This document shows positions 32,991 through 45,765 of a DNA stretch of 64,000 bases, piece by piece (positions within the stretch are counted from its first letter, which is position 1; every line of letters starts with the position of its first letter). The position numbers and the translations under genes were made by a program. The stretch covers positions 1-64,000 of the forward strand of contig CACRXP010000194.1 in the NCBI GenBank assembly GCA_902702965.1, written 5' to 3'. Under the pieces are notes generated by a model that made no database searches, had not been told where the DNA came from, and worked only from the letters and a program-made list of their open reading frames with translations. This DNA is from Spirometra erinaceieuropaei. Lineage: Eukaryota > Platyhelminthes > Cestoda > Diphyllobothriidea > Diphyllobothriidae.

Positions 32991-35900
32991 ATGGGGTGGG
33001 ACGGGGGGATGGAGACGAGATTTGTTGTCAGTTTTATTGTTTTGGCCATTATTTATACGTCTGCGGATCCTGGTCAGCGAGTAGATAATGTGGTCCGGGC
33101 ATTTGTTTAGAGAGCCTTTTCTAGCTCCTTTCTCTGCGAGCGAGTAAATAGTGCTGTGCAGATGACGTGGTTTTCCAGCTTTTGTTTGGAGCATCTCTGT
33201 TAGCTGTTTGTTTTCTGAGAGAAGAGGCAGTGCTATCGCTAACTAGGGCTGCGTAAACATCACAGATGGCCGCCAAACTCAACTATTGGTCACGACTCAA
33301 ATTGGAGTGTGAGCGGCCCGAGTTAGCCTGGGCCGTCTACGGAATTGCATATCACCCTCTCTGTAGGACCTTTGAAGTAGAAAGCAGGAGGAGAGGAAGG
33401 GAGCAGAGTTACCGGGCGTGGGGACACACAACATCGTGTACCCTCATTAGGTTAGGCACGCCGGCCGCTAGGCCGAGCCTAAATTCTGGAAGCTACAGCT
33501 GACAGTTAAGGGCCGCACGGAGCAGCCGCCACCTGCACGAGGCAAATGATGCAACCTACCACACCTATACGGTTTGATCCCCTACTACACACCCCCTTAT
33601 CCCCATCTGCGAGAGGTGATAGTGCATGGAAACACATACAGCATTTGATGTTGATGTTTTCAAAGGTTACAATTCACAGGATAATAAGGAGCTCGTGGCT
33701 ATTCTCACATTGGAAGCTCCGACAAATACTGGCGTTGACGAACTACTACGAGGAACTACGAATGCGTTTGACTGAAGAGCGCGCAATCTGAATATATTTT
33801 GCGTCACGGTGTGGTCTTTTCCAATGAAAATAAATTAAATAAGGATGGTGAGGATGGTAAGAACAATTACTGGCATGGTTTTCATAAAACGCTCGACGGT
33901 GTAAATAATGTTGTCTACCACATCTTTATGGTTTGCTCCTTAAGTGGACACCTTCATATATTATCTGAAAAGCTGCCCAAGACATTAATTGTCACATGTT
34001 GCGTACTTCCACTGGTGCGGGACCCAGGGATGGACTTGCTTTTTTCTAACAAGGATAAGGTTTAGGTGTTCGAATCTTTCGCGCTGTCAGCATGATTGCT
34101 ACCGACTCAAGTAAACTGTAGGGAAAAAACGTTTAATGCACTATTTTATTATAGGTCGTTATTTCTTTATAAAAAATTCCGAAATTACAGACCGAAGCGT
34201 TATCCACAAGTCTAATGCGTCGTACAATTTCACGCGCGGAATGTATTCAAGAAGCATAGAAATGTTTGATCAACATCTACCGCCCTTAACCATGGGCATC
34301 GCATAGAAATAGTACCGGGAAGACAGGAGCCTCGGGTCTACGGGACTTTGCCAGTCGGCCTAGTTTCAGGCTACCCTGTGTGGTTGCCAGTGTCTGGTTT
34401 TGGAACGTCTGTCTGGCAGCAGGGACCGCTGCGAACTAAGCGGAGGGACGCCCGATGAACAAGCAGTTGCGGACCTTGTAAAGGTGCGATTGTGGCGCTG
34501 TACCCGGGCATCGATCTGGTAAACTGAGCATCTAGAAAAGGTCACAAGAGCAGGACGTTATCATGAAATGGCGACCGTTGTCCGAGGTCATATGCTTACA
34601 AGTAATGCACAGAGGAGACAACCACACAGGAAAAAAGGCAGACTGCTTGCACGGCCTCGGGACGGAAAACTGGTCTAAATTTCCATGTCCCGCCTGTAAG
34701 ATTGCATGAGCAGGGAACGGCTTATGTCCAATACTTTACCGAGACCGAGGAGCTTATGCTAACTAAGTCCGGCAACTAAGTCAAGGGATAACCTGAATAT
34801 CGAAAGCTGAAGCCTACAGACGCTTACAAACTGGCATTTTATAAGATGCCTTCTCTGTATCCACTGAGTAGCCTGCATGCAGTGGCTTAGATCCTGACTG
34901 CTGTAAAATCACAATCCACCCAGTCAACGTCCGATTTCTCCCTTCCATAACGTTCTAAGCGAACACTCTTGTAGACACGGTGAGAACGTTTACCTAATTC
35001 GGTTCCCAGTGGTTCTCACTGAGTGAAACGTGTAGGCAGAAGACTTCCATTTTTTCGTATTTATTAGCGATTTTAAAGCAAAGCAAATAAGTCCAATCTC
35101 CATAATCTTACACTTTTGGCATTGTCGCAAAAATGCATCGAAAACACAGCTCACCGATGGATCTGTTGTTAGCCACGACGGCCACCTTTTCACAAATGAA
35201 TGTCAGTTGATCTAAGAGACAGTGTTAACAGTTTTGCCCTGCCTTCTTCGAACTTCGACGAAGATCAGTTGGCCAGTTAGAATATGACCATCTTACGATA
35301 GATCTAGGGGTAGTTTTAATCGACTTTGGACCAAATCGCACATAAATGGCCAGACTAAAGAATATAGGTGGCACGATGTGCCATGCTTGACAGCACAAGT
35401 ACTAGACAAAAGCTCAGACACGTGTTTCGCCGACAGGCCGCCGCTGCATGACACACCTACGAGGGACTCGCCTCATCAGTAGGTCCTCCTGCGTTCCCTG
35501 TGTGGATTTTGATATATACCCCACTTTTGAAGTTGCCGGTTTCTAATTTCATCAAAAACTAATCACTTACCTAGATTTAATCGGTTTGTTTGAGGCTTAT
35601 AAACTAAGACTAAACTTCGATATGAATATCTGGGCTGAAATCCATCAGCATCACCCAGGCATTCTGCGCTTGTAGCGTCTTAAGCGAAGTGTGATTCCGG
35701 CAAAATACCTCACTTATTATGAACTTGTTTATGAGGTTTGAATGAGTGAGGTTGGCGAAGGGAATGGGTTGAGCTGTCCATATCTGCTGCCGCGGATCGT
35801 CCCGCGTGGAGAGGTACGGTTCGGGACGTCATCGAGGCCGGCTAGATCAGGCATGATCGCAGCCGTATCAAGTACAAGTATTCATGTTGGAATGAGTGTA

Positions 35901-37082
35901 GAAGAGGAATTAATAGCCTGGGTGCTCGTCCACAGCCACTTGGGCTGAAGGACAGCCCAGCTAGTTTAAATGGTTAAGGTCATTGAAATCTAATCGATTT
36001 AGAGATTTGGCCATTTATTGTGTTTTCTCTAGCATAAACCCCAGACTACTGACTTCCGATAGAACCGAACAGGCGAGTTCCAGGAAGCAGTTCAGAAGAC
36101 ATAGATGCAATCACCGAGACAAAAAATTTATTGGCCTGACATTTCGCCTTATCACTCGAACTTCGTCCTGGTTATCCGGCCAACTGACGTTGGACAGGGT
36201 CTCGCAAGTCTGAACGCAACTACCGATGTGTTATTAACTAGAAGGTAGCCATATGTCTTCGAACTACAATCTCCTCCGTTTAGTAGAGTTAGACGGCCAA
36301 AATTGGTTCCTTGTTCCAGAATGAAAGACGTGGAGCGGCAGGATGAACATTCTCATCAGATGAGCTACATCAGGCGGAATTCACTGTGGATAAATTGAAA
36401 TTGAACCTTCTTTGCGTCAGAAAATAAGTAGGTGGAGTCGACGGGCGGATGTAGCTTACAGTCAAGACAGTTATTTGGAAGTCATAAGATCTCTTACAAG
36501 GTCACAACCTTCTATCCAGTAATAATATTCAAACCGATACTCAGTGCTCAGAAATTCTGTTCAAAATATTCTCTTGCATTTTAGCTTGCCTATGACATAA
36601 TAGTTAATTTTTTCCATTTTCTGCCTGGATTTTAGCAGAAGGCAGGTACAAAGTGGAAAGATTCAAAATTATTTGAAAACCATACTGTCTTCCTTGTTCA
36701 CTAAGTTTGACCACTCTTTTACAATAACTACAAAATTAGTCCATTGTGAACGGGACATCGATATGACAAAGTTACTGTCCCCACAGGGTCCCTAGGGCAC
36801 GTATATGTACACATTTGCGTGCCTAATTTGAGGAAAAAAACGTTTCAACTAGATACTTATGAAGAACACATCTTATAGGTGTTGCTAACCAGTCCTGCTT
36901 CTCTGTATGCTTCTCTGTGGTAATATAATCTAGTCATCGTCTTTGGTATGGCATATAAATGCAAATGGCGATAAAACTGGTTCGAATAAATGTTTAGGAT
37001 CTGCTGAAAATCCGCATTCTGTGACTTTTAAAACAAAATTCGCAACGTGATTATGGACAAAAAACTACACAGGTGCAGCTAC
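32991..37082. other. Intergenic, one repeat fragment
   Basis: No exon supported. At about 35393-35660 there is a fragment of the interspersed foldback family: CTCAGACACGTGTTTCGCCG and, near 35630, GGGCTGAAATCCATCAGC. At about 36105-36175 a weak PLE family 2 terminal sequence is seen on the minus strand. Nothing else recognised. Confidence 0.4.
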
Positions 37083-37379
37083 CCGCATATTTTCCAGAAG
37101 GGGCTGACTGATACTGCAAATTTATGGCTCCATGCGATTCCTGCCAGTTTCCTGACGGCATTGGGACTCTAGCTCGGCAGATGTACTTCCCAACAGAGTC
37201 CTCGTCCAGTTCAGGTACCATCAGGCGGTCACCGTGAGCGAATACTCGGTCTTTGAAGTACCAAGTGTACTGTACTGGATTGCGAGTTGGCGGTTTTAAA
37301 AGGCAAACGGCTTGATAGGGCTTCTTATATGTCATTTCCCGAGTCAAAGGCTGCACACTAACGCGGATCTTCCCCGGGT
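37083..37379 (-). CDS. Ig-domain exon, B-type, divergent
   Basis: 297 bp, phase 1-1, acceptor CCTGTAG before 37379 and donor GTAGCT from 37082. It encodes VSVQPLTREM, AVCLLKPPTRNPVQYTWYFK, RLMVPELDEDSVGKYICRAR. Unlike the others the first Cys sits in AVCLL, and the D-x-x-G-x-Y-x-C signature of classical Ig domains is kept (EDSVGKYIC). It is the most diverged of the array and the last one found in transcription order, so it may mark the end of the recent expansion. Confidence 0.85.
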
Positions 37380-39962
37380 CTACAGGAAAAGAAACCATTG
37401 GCCCGGTCACTTTTTGGACTGAAGTAAAACTGCAGTGGTTTTTATTTCAGTAACAGTCAGCTTAGTCGACATACTTGGTGGAACAAGAACATAGGCTCAC
37501 ACGTACTGTCAAGATGCTTTTTTAAGAGTTGGCATTCCGAGGATACGCCCCTTAAACTACAAACTAATCACCATACTTTTTAAAAAGTATATGAACATAC
37601 GCTGGCAGGTTCAGTTCTCGTTAAAGGTTTGGGTTAATCTTCTTTTCATTTGAATTTCGGCTGCTAAAATTGATATGAATGGAGACTTGGGTAATCATCA
37701 TGGTGGCCTCCTCCAAAATGACGTTAAAAAGGGTAAACAAAATCCACTGACGTCTCTTTTGAGTGGTTCCATAGTCACAAATCCACTGGTCTTTCAGGAA
37801 GGCAAATCAAGCATATATTCAGAATAGTATCATATGGTTGTCAAGACGGATCGTTACCTATCCTTCAGACAATAGCGTGAGTGTATCATCTTCTTGAATA
37901 GTATTAAAACGCGAGTTAATGTGATTTCTTAAAAAAACTGGTCAGATACAGGCGAACAATTTCAGTTTATAGTAAACAAAACGTCGATAATAAGCGAGAA
38001 GTATTTTGTATGAGGTACAAAGATTCGATATAGTTTCAAGCATGACGGTATGATGCTGTTCACGTTCGTCGTTTAATCACAGGTGGACTCCTCAAATAAA
38101 AGGCTGATGCTATCTGATCGTAAGACAATACGGTTCGCCGGTTACATTTCATCACACCACAAGTTATTTCTAGCAGTAAATACATGCTAACTTCTCTAAT
38201 ATTTATTCTGGGCTTGGGGCGCTCAAAGTTCCTTGCAAAATGTAGAAGCACCGTAAAATAAATGGCATCCAGAGTTGTATTATTCCCTTTATTTTTTTCA
38301 GATATTTGCAAGAAGTCGTACCTGATTAACTCATCCCTAATATATTTTCATAGTTATCTTCGTTTTTTAGTACTTAAAGAAATATAGTTGGGTCGGTAAT
38401 TGTGCTGTCGGAAGTCTTGGCGAATGCGATAAGGCAGTCAAAATGAAGCCTCAAAAAACCAATAAGAGGGTCAGATGATAAAAAAATAAATCCCCAAGTG
38501 CGCCCTATTAGAATCAGTCGGCTTCGCCAAGCTCTTAACCGAGTTTGAGGCAAATGAACAAGGTTGTCATCTCAAAAGAACCCTAGAGAATAAATACACT
38601 TTTTAAAGCAGCGGAATTCAATGGAGACTTATTATCCTGTTGTAAAGACATACTTTTTGAAAGTCATGAGATCAGAGTTCTCACCGATACCAGAGGAAAT
38701 GTAATAAGGATTTGAAGTAAGCTACGCCTGGACAGCTAAATTAGCTGATGGCCCACTAGTTCCGAAAGAAATGACTATTAGCTGCTTATCGCATTCGTGA
38801 CACAGGAGGCAGTCTGCATCCACAGTGCTCTTAAGATTCACTCAATTTTGGGATTAATTTGATATTGTTTGCACGAAGTTAGAACCAAACCAATACCAAG
38901 GGTAAATAATTCGCCAGTTTATTGAGCGATCTGAAATTATTCATTATTTTGGACACGGAAAACCCCACCTCCATTTCCAAACACAGTGTTTCGGTATGGG
39001 AAGAAAATTTTGGAGTTTGCAATTTTCCCAGAACTCGCATTTCATAATTTAGAATGGCAACTGCAGTCTTCAAATGCATCATCTTAGAGGGTTTGAATGC
39101 TTAAGCGTTGAAAATATCAGTACGCTGGTTCCCTGAAGTACTGCATGTAGTTAACCGTCTGGGATAATGATGCTTTACACTTCATGGGACGAAGAAAGGC
39201 CCCCCCCCTAGCCAATGGCTCGATGCCAGACTCAGTACAGAGAAAATCGTGGTTTCGTCGGGAAATCACGAAGTCGAAAATAACAATAAAGCGACAATCA
39301 CAAGAAGATCGGAATACTTTCTACGCAAAGTCTATCGTATGGTAAAAGTTTGGCATTAAAATTAGTAGTAAATTGCACAGATGTTAAATATATTGGTTAT
39401 TATGGTCCCTCAAAATTGTTTCACCTGGCATAGGTTGTTGGCTTCCTTCTAGCTCATATCACATTTCTTTCGTTTTCAAAGGCAACTCCTTCAAAATATT
39501 AGCATTTATGCAAAAACAAGAAGTAATAAGGGGATTTCCGTCGGTAGACTGTTAACCTCTACAACAAAGCAAGCTAATTATTTGATACTTTGTCAAGCAT
39601 ATGTAAAGAAAACATTTCAAAACACTAATAAACGATAGAAAATGAAAACTCCCTTCATCAACAAATGTTGCTGAATAGTCTGTAGAGACATTTTCGAGCA
39701 AATAAATCTAAATCGGTTAACTTTGAATAAAATACTCAAATACGCCATAACGTCAGGCGTAAAGGCTTGAAAAAAAGGAGTCAAAGGCGGACAAAAATAA
39801 ACTACGTCGCTCAAAAATCCCTCATGTTATCCATTGAGTGACAGAGTGTTTTGTGAGAAGTACAAACGCGGAATTACTTTCTTTTAAAATACCATCATTA
39901 TCCCGATCTCAAACCTATGCTAAAATCTTTGGATTCCTGTATCGACAATAAAGAAGAATCAC
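37380..39962 (-). other. Intron
   Basis: AT-rich sequence between two phase-1 Ig exons. No inserted element or missed Ig copy was recognised. Confidence 0.5.
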
Positions 39963-40256
39963 CTGCTCTGTTTGCTAACCGACTTGGGTATCTGACGGAT
40001 ATAGTTGCATTGACTTCAACTGGTGTTCCTGACGGACTTGTCGTGGTAGCTTTGCAAGTGTAGTCGCCTGTATTGTATCCATGCAGCCGACGAATAATTA
40101 GCCGTTTGTCCTCTGAGTGTAAGCGCCCTTTAAAGTACCATGCAAAGCGAACTGGCCGAGGGGGCTGCGGAGTAATCCGACATTCGGCATAGTAGGGAGA
40201 TTTATACTCGGGGTTTTCAGTAAGAGGATCGATGCTTACTGAGTAGTACTGTTGAT
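39963..40256 (-). CDS. Ig-domain exon, A-type
   Basis: 294 bp, phase 1-1, acceptor TTATTTTCAG and donor GTGATT. Reads QQYYSVSIDPLTENPEYKSP, YYAECRITPQPPRPVRFAWY, LHSEDKRLIIRRLHGYNTGD, YTCKA and VEVNATISVRYPS. This is a diverged A-type domain with both Cys, the Trp and the NAT sequon. The usual RLSIPELNE turn is changed to RLIIRRLHG. Confidence 0.85.
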
Positions 40257-40389
40257 CTGAAAATAAATGAGCCTTCTTCTAAATGAGACCAATCACGGTG
40301 CAACAAAGCATGATAAACTTACGCATATTTAAGTCATTAAGTAAAACATTAGTGGACATCCGCGGCATTCTCACGCAAGTGAGAGACAC

Positions 40390-41130
40390 GCCGTTCAACC
40401 CCCGTTGTGTGAAATCCTGGTGTTGTGTGTATGGGAGGCCAGGTCGTGCCGTGGCGCGCGCAGTCATGGTCAGTCAACCATGACAGCCACCGCGCCCATT
40501 CCCCACTCCAGTCTGCTGACCGGCTCGGACAGCGGCTGGGGTGTGGGAGTGGGAAGGGAGAGTGAGGTCGACGACTCAGCGCACTTTCTCCTCACTATAA
40601 ACAATCTGATGCGCTTGAAGCTATCACGGTGCGCTAAAAGCCGTGGCTTGGAAGGTTGCCAACTGACGGGGTAACTTGGACCTTCTCCTTGACCGGAGGC
40701 GGTCTGAGAGTCAGGCTGCAATGGCTCCTTTTTAATGTGGCCTTTATGGCACTCCCATCACAGTGTGGGACCGAGCCAGGCGTTGGCGGCACACCCAGGT
40801 GCGGCTTCGGCCGTGCCAGCCTCCAAATCTCTCTTGTGTTGGTTGAAATCCTGGTTATTTGTTGTGTGGACCAGGGGGTGTGGTGGAACGCCAAGGTGAG
40901 GATCCGTCCGAGCCATCCACCTGCGGCCTCTCTCGTCTCCGCTCTTCTTGACTCTGTCTTGACACCGAGCTCGGGCGAGGGAGGAGGAGAGAATGTAGGT
41001 AGATGCTACGCAATTCTACCGGCACTATAAACCCCTGCGTAAGTTACCGTCCCTGCTCCCATTGCTGCTGCAACAATGGGGCACACAGTGGACATCATCG
41101 AAACCGATGGTCGAACTGTCAGTGGACATC
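40390..41130 (+). mobile_element. LINE 3'-tail copy plus interspersed repeat
   Basis: The left part (about 40390-40760) matches 44685-44990: TGTGTGAAATCCTGG, CAGGTCGTG, CTGACCGGCT and GACGGGGTAAC. It is a diverged copy of the LINE tail seen in the 43 kb and 29 kb chimeras, here without the PLE tail. The right part (40860-41130) is the repeat also found at 13150-13430. It lies in an Ig-gene intron, opposite in strand to the gene. Confidence 0.55.
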
Positions 41131-42482
41131 CGAATTTCCTCTATTGGTGGTACATCCGTATGGATGCTTCATTTAATTTCGACCAGTCAACAAAATGTCG
41201 AAAAACCCTTAGAGTACAGTCTCACACCTTGAGACAGGCCAATTGGACAACTTTTCAAGTCGCATTGTAGCAGCGCTCATCGGTATGCCCTGCTTTCGGG
41301 ATGGTGTACGGTATTCGCTTTCGTTATTTCAACCCCAGGTTAGATTTCCTGAGGGCAGTGAGGAAAGGATTAAAAGTACCTAAGTGTTTACGGTACGAAA
41401 TAGTAAAGTTGGAATGACCATTTCGGCCTAGTTTATCACTTAGTATTATCCTTACCCCAGGTGTGCCCTGACTGTGGTTGGAAATTACGGATGTCTGTTT
41501 TGCACAGGCAATTAGTGAACATTTCAGTCTTCCGCATATTGGCATCACACTGGCGATAAATTGTTTTAGCATAAAATCTTCGCAGTGATATGTTATTCGT
41601 GGGGGACCGAGGGGATGCGTAGCATATCGTTCGAAAATAATCGACCCCAGCGTCTGTATTTATTGTCGGCCCTGTGGGCTAGATGGGTGATGACTAGGTA
41701 GACTAAAATAGGAGACGTAGATGTACAGCGATTACCGATGTAGGGGTCCTTGTCCTTGAATTAAGAAACCCTATCCGGACCAGTATCAACTTCCAGCCCT
41801 CTTCGTGCGTTTGACGGCAGTCATTAAAATATTAAACTGATCTTCTGCATGTCTCATCACTCATGACAGGAATTAACAAAGTTACCAGCTTAAAATTCTT
41901 ACGGCTAAATATAGAAGATCTGAGACAAATATATTTGAATCCTGCCCGTCTAAACTAGAAAGAAGACACTACAAGAAGATTTTTAGGTCCTCGGCACAAT
42001 CTAAATAGCCTAAAATGCTGCTGGGACGTCCCTACACAGCCTACCAGTAACGCCCTACATTAGCGAATTTAAAACCGAAAATGTCTTCGGAAGTCAGAAA
42101 CTATAAAATTATAGTGACAAAGTTTTGCAATTGCAGTAGGCAACCGCATATATGTCAGGCCTAAAATAGTGGACTGTTATATTTAAGCGTAAAACACTTG
42201 CGGACCGAGAGTTTCAGCAGACCTTAGACTTGCGAAATGTTTATTATGAAATCAAAGGTTTTACTGCGTAAAATGGAGTGTTTAATTCGATAATGAACGT
42301 GACAGCAGCGGACGTTTACACTAGTCATTCAAAATCGCTGCTATTTTCTTTTATAGTTTATTTTGTACGAAAGTCGGACCTACAAAAGTAAGTAGTCCTC
42401 GTAACCGCAAAGAACAGTTATTTATAGAGTTAAAAAGAAGCAATCAAACTGCGCAACGGTACTGACAAACATGCAGCATTAC

Positions 42483-42782
42483 CTGATTGAATATCAGCGG
42501 AAACTGGCTGATTGTAATTCACTAATAGGCTCGCCTCGGCTTCAACAGGAGGACCGGTCACAGGTACGACTTTAACCTGGCAGGTGTAATTTCCGACAGT
42601 GTGTTCATTCAGTTCGGGAATTGTAAGGCGTTCTCCGCGGGAATAGACTTGCCCACGGAAGTACCAGTTGTACTGCACTGGATTTTGCGAAGGAGGGCTA
42701 ACCCTGCAGTCAGCGTGAAAAGGCTGCCTGTGCTCCATTCGTTCAGTGAGTCGAACAATGTTCACACGCACGTTCTCAGCAG
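42483..42782 (-). CDS. Ig-domain exon, B-type
   Basis: 300 bp, phase 1-1, acceptor TTTTTTGTAG and donor GTAATG. Encodes VRVNIVRLTERMEHRQPFHA, DCRVSPPSQNPVQYNWYFRG, RLTIPELNEHTVGNYTCQVK and VEAEASLLVNYN. Both Cys and the Trp are present. NYTC gives a possible extra glycosylation sequon (Asn-Tyr-Thr). Upstream lies the intron that received the chimeric retroelement. Confidence 0.88.
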
Positions 42783-43326
42783 CTACAAAAAATGAATTGC
42801 GATAATACCTCACAATATCAAAATCAGTGCAGACGATAAAAATGTGTACCATCATATCTGCTCTTTAAAGAAAAAATAAGAGACCATTCTCGTGACTCTG
42901 CCAGGCGTCATTCTGCGATGGGAACTCTCATCCATGCCTGCAACCAAAAATTCTCTTTTCATAACTTTATTCCCGTAGCCTTCTTTTGTCGCCGCGGCCA
43001 TTGAGAAAGACGATATGTTGAAATGGGAACAGATAACATTGGCAGATCAACCGTGCCGATAACAGGCGTTTCCATAACATTAAACAGGATACTGGGATAG
43101 CACACATATTTGGGCCACGTTGAGTTCCGGGAAGTTCGGGCACTCACAAAAAAACAAAGTAAACGCCTCCATCTGCATCGCTGTACTAACCCCCTGCCGC
43201 ATCCGAGACGGCGACCACCACTACCACTGGTGATCATACTCCCGACTCCCCGTCTTCCAGCCACAACCGTGGCGACGACGACTACCACCTCTTCTACTCC
43301 AGCCATCGACGAGAATACTCCCAACG

Positions 43327-44232
43327 ATGAGATGATACTTGGTAGCCCTCCTGACACCGCAAACTCCCAGCGGCCTGTCAATCGGGACCGGTGGTAATAG
43401 GGGCTATACGGGTGGGACAATTGAGTGGACGGGTAAATGGCGATTGCAGTATATGCTAGGAGTTGACGCTCCAGGTAAAATGGAAGCCTAATTCAGATAA
43501 GGTGAAAAATACAAGGAAGGTATGGAAATGAGCAAGGAGACTTTGAACGGTGTGCGGAATAAATGCATCCTAGCCTCAGATTGGAAAGAAAAGCAAGTGA
43601 AGGCGAACAATCAATGGGAAGAAGGCAACTGGTCCGAAGGTCATTCCGCAGTGTGTGCGATAGAACTCCATCCAGCATAATGGACAGAAGAACACGAGAG
43701 TCAAGCAGCGGCACGCGGGACGCCACAACGTAAGCCGGGCAAGACTTTTATACGAAAAATTGGTTTGGGCGGAAGAGAAAATCCGCAAATAATAAGGCAG
43801 TCGAAAGCTACCTCTGCTAGTGGAAGTTGATAAAGTGTAAGCCTCATTCTCATCGTTACCGGTGCCAATCCGCCCAAGATAGTACCTCCACAATGAATCT
43901 GGTACAGGTAATAAAGCGCGCGCGTAAATTTAGAAGCATAATGAGAACGTAATCATAGCTACTGAAATCAAGCCAGTAAGTACAATTGTGGATTCTGTGG
44001 GCACGCCTGCCAACTACCTCTTCTAATGAAAGTTGATATAGGGTAAGCCTCATTGTCATCGTTTCCGGCGCAAATCTGCCCAGGATAGCTCCTCTAAAAT
44101 GAATCTGATACAGGTAATACAGCGTGCGCGTGAATTAAGAAGCATAATGAGAACGCAATCACAGCTACTGAAATCAAGCCAGTAGGTACCATTGTGGAGT
44201 CTGTGGGCACGGCTACCAACTATCATCTTACC
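43327..44232. mobile_element. 906-bp TIR element with 9-bp target duplication
   Basis: Inserted in the LINE tail. CTCCCAACG occurs just before (43318-43326) and just after (44233-44241), and is single in the homologous site at about 29875-29885. The ends are inverted repeats: GATGATACTTGGTAGCC at the left and GATGATAGTTGGTAGCC as the reverse complement of the right end. A 9-bp duplication and imperfect inverted ends suggest a non-autonomous Mutator-like element. It encodes no transposase that I can see. Confidence 0.75.
43817..44232. repeat. Two tandem units of about 206 bp inside the TIR element
   Basis: AAGTTGATAAAGTGTAAGCC at 43824 recurs as AAGTTGATATAGGGTAAGCC at 44030. Both units contain a TACAGGTAATA block and end in TCTGTGGGCACG then CCAACTA. 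The right inverted terminus is the end of the second unit, so the subterminal region is itself duplicated. Confidence 0.8.
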
Positions 44233-45016
44233 CTCCCAACGTACGTCAACCCCTACCATCTCCACTCCCCCATCGATGCAACTTCGAACCCATCATGACC
44301 TCGTTGTGATCGCACCTTCACATCCGACATCGGCCTTCTCGGTCAATTACGAATCCATCGCACAGAGACTGACGAACCGGTGCTCGGATCATCGAAATAC
44401 ACCTGTTGTCATTGCCTCAACTCTCCGCATTAAGCCCGCACCTTCCGCCATCACATCGGCCTTCTCCGCCACATAAGCCTTAACGAAACAAACGAGGTAA
44501 ACCATCGAAGACTAAACGGCATCATCACACAAATCCCCATAAATGCATGCACCCTGCATGAACATGACGGAAATCACACATGGCAGGCATGAACAAGGCA
44601 CCCCTAGCGTACAAAGGGAAGTGTGTTCTTTAGCTGCTTCTTGTGATCCCTCTGCTGACTGTGAGATCCGAGTGGTCTGTCCCCCCTGTGTGAAATCGTG
44701 TCATGCTCTGTTGGGGATCAGGTCGTGTATGTGACTCGTGCAAACGAGCTATCTAGCTCTCTCATTTACTGCGTCCAATACTTACATTAGATAACTGACC
44801 GGTTTCGAGAGATGAATGGTGCCTGGTTGAGGGGCGAGGGAGTGGTGTGGACTCTCAGCCTAGATTCCTCACTGCAAACATTCTGACGCGTACTGGGACG
44901 TATCATAGTCTGGTAAATTCCATGACTTGGGATTCTGCCGGCTGACTGACTAACTTGTTGCTGCTTCTATGAATGGAGAGTCGGCCTGGAAGATCTTCTT
45001 CCTACACTGAATTTAA

Positions 45017-45541
45017 GTGACCTCCCTCTCACTTGAAATCCACTTAACATCAGCGTCTAATAATGAAACCGAAGGACCCGCTGCCACGGTTAGAAACGTC
45101 TGTAGTCGCTTATGGGATCTGATGCAATTGCGGAAAAAGCAACTACGCGGAGAGACCGGAAGACAGCTCCGAACGAGAATGGCCGAACACGCGGCAGCGG
45201 TGCGGAGAAATGACTCCAGCCCCCAAGTTGCGGCTCATTCGACGAGATCCGACCACATATTTAAATTCGACGAGGCCAAAAGTCTCGCAAGAGTGGGCAA
45301 CCGCGTGAGCCGGGAGCTACTTGAATCATGGTTTACTGGCCCCCAGTCCATTAACAAGTGCAATGAACTTCCCCTTCCATACTTGGTGCTGACGGTTTGC
45401 CTGGGCCACGCGGGGAGCGCAAGGCTGAACACTTTTCCAAACACCAGGGTCAGTGCGTCAGATGTTCGAGCAATCATCACGCCAACGTCCGACGCAGGTG
45501 ATGAAATTGAAGCAATTAACGACGCGAACGTCGGCCATTAA
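45017..45541 (+). pseudogene. PLE family 2 GIY-YIG tail
   Basis: Frame encoding GETGRQLRTRMAEHAAAVRR, HIFKFDEAKSLARVGNRVSR, ELLESWFTGPQSINKCNELP and VRAIITPTSDAGDEIEAIND. The start of the endonuclease core is out of frame (KPKDPLPRLETS read in another frame near 45065). It lacks the reverse transcriptase. About 700 bp of PLE follows a LINE tail. Confidence 0.85.
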
Positions 45542-45675
45542 ACAATAAGCACACCAAGTGCGACGGTCCCGGATGAAGGGGGGACCCGTGAATGTTCATA
45601 GGTATGCGGTACCATGGTTACTGCATCCCATAAATACCTCTGCCCCTTATGCATCAACCACCCGTTTCTGCTTTT

Positions 45676-45716
45676 GTATCTGATGCTGGGTTCGAACAGG
45701 AATCCGAAACGTCAGG
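45676..45716 (+). ncRNA. Hammerhead-ribozyme-like motif, PLE family 2
   Basis: CTGATGC (45680-45686, last base of CTGATGA changed), stem II GGGTTC/GGAATCC around GAACA, then perfect GAAACGTC (45706-45713) followed by AGG. With the copies at 15.66 and 28.50 kb it supports a family consensus CTGATGA-stem-GAAACGTC. Confidence 0.6.
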
Positions 45717-45765
45717 CTTATAAAGCTCTTGTCCCAGCGATCGTGTCTCCTTCTTCAAAATCTAG

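Larger units (their letters stand above)
43150..45765 (+). mobile_element. LINE-tail/PLE-tail chimera, inverted twin of 28.44-30.07 kb
   Basis: Plus-strand homology to the reverse complement of 28440-30070 is continuous apart from a 906-bp transposon insertion (43327-44232) and a few indels. The LINE tail (43150-45050) and the PLE family 2 endonuclease tail (45060-45765) meet at the same place in both copies. Landmarks are GCATCCGAGACGGCGACCAC, TTCTGACGCGTACTG and CATGACTTGGGATTCTGCC. It is an insertion in an Ig-gene intron in antisense orientation. Confidence 0.85.

Noticed and set aside
33799..34065. 88-codon plus-strand frame
   Set aside because: No domain, splice context or repeat match. 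It is typical of chance frames in this sequence.
36105..36175. Possible isolated hammerhead (GAAATGTC with PLE family 2-like flank, minus strand)
   Set aside because: The CTGATGA half is absent and stem II does not form. It is at best a decayed PLE terminal remnant.
43959..44265. Minus-strand open frames inside the TIR element (NGTYWLDFSS..)
   Set aside because: The similarity between them comes from the 206-bp tandem repeat. There is no transposase motif and they are too short to call.
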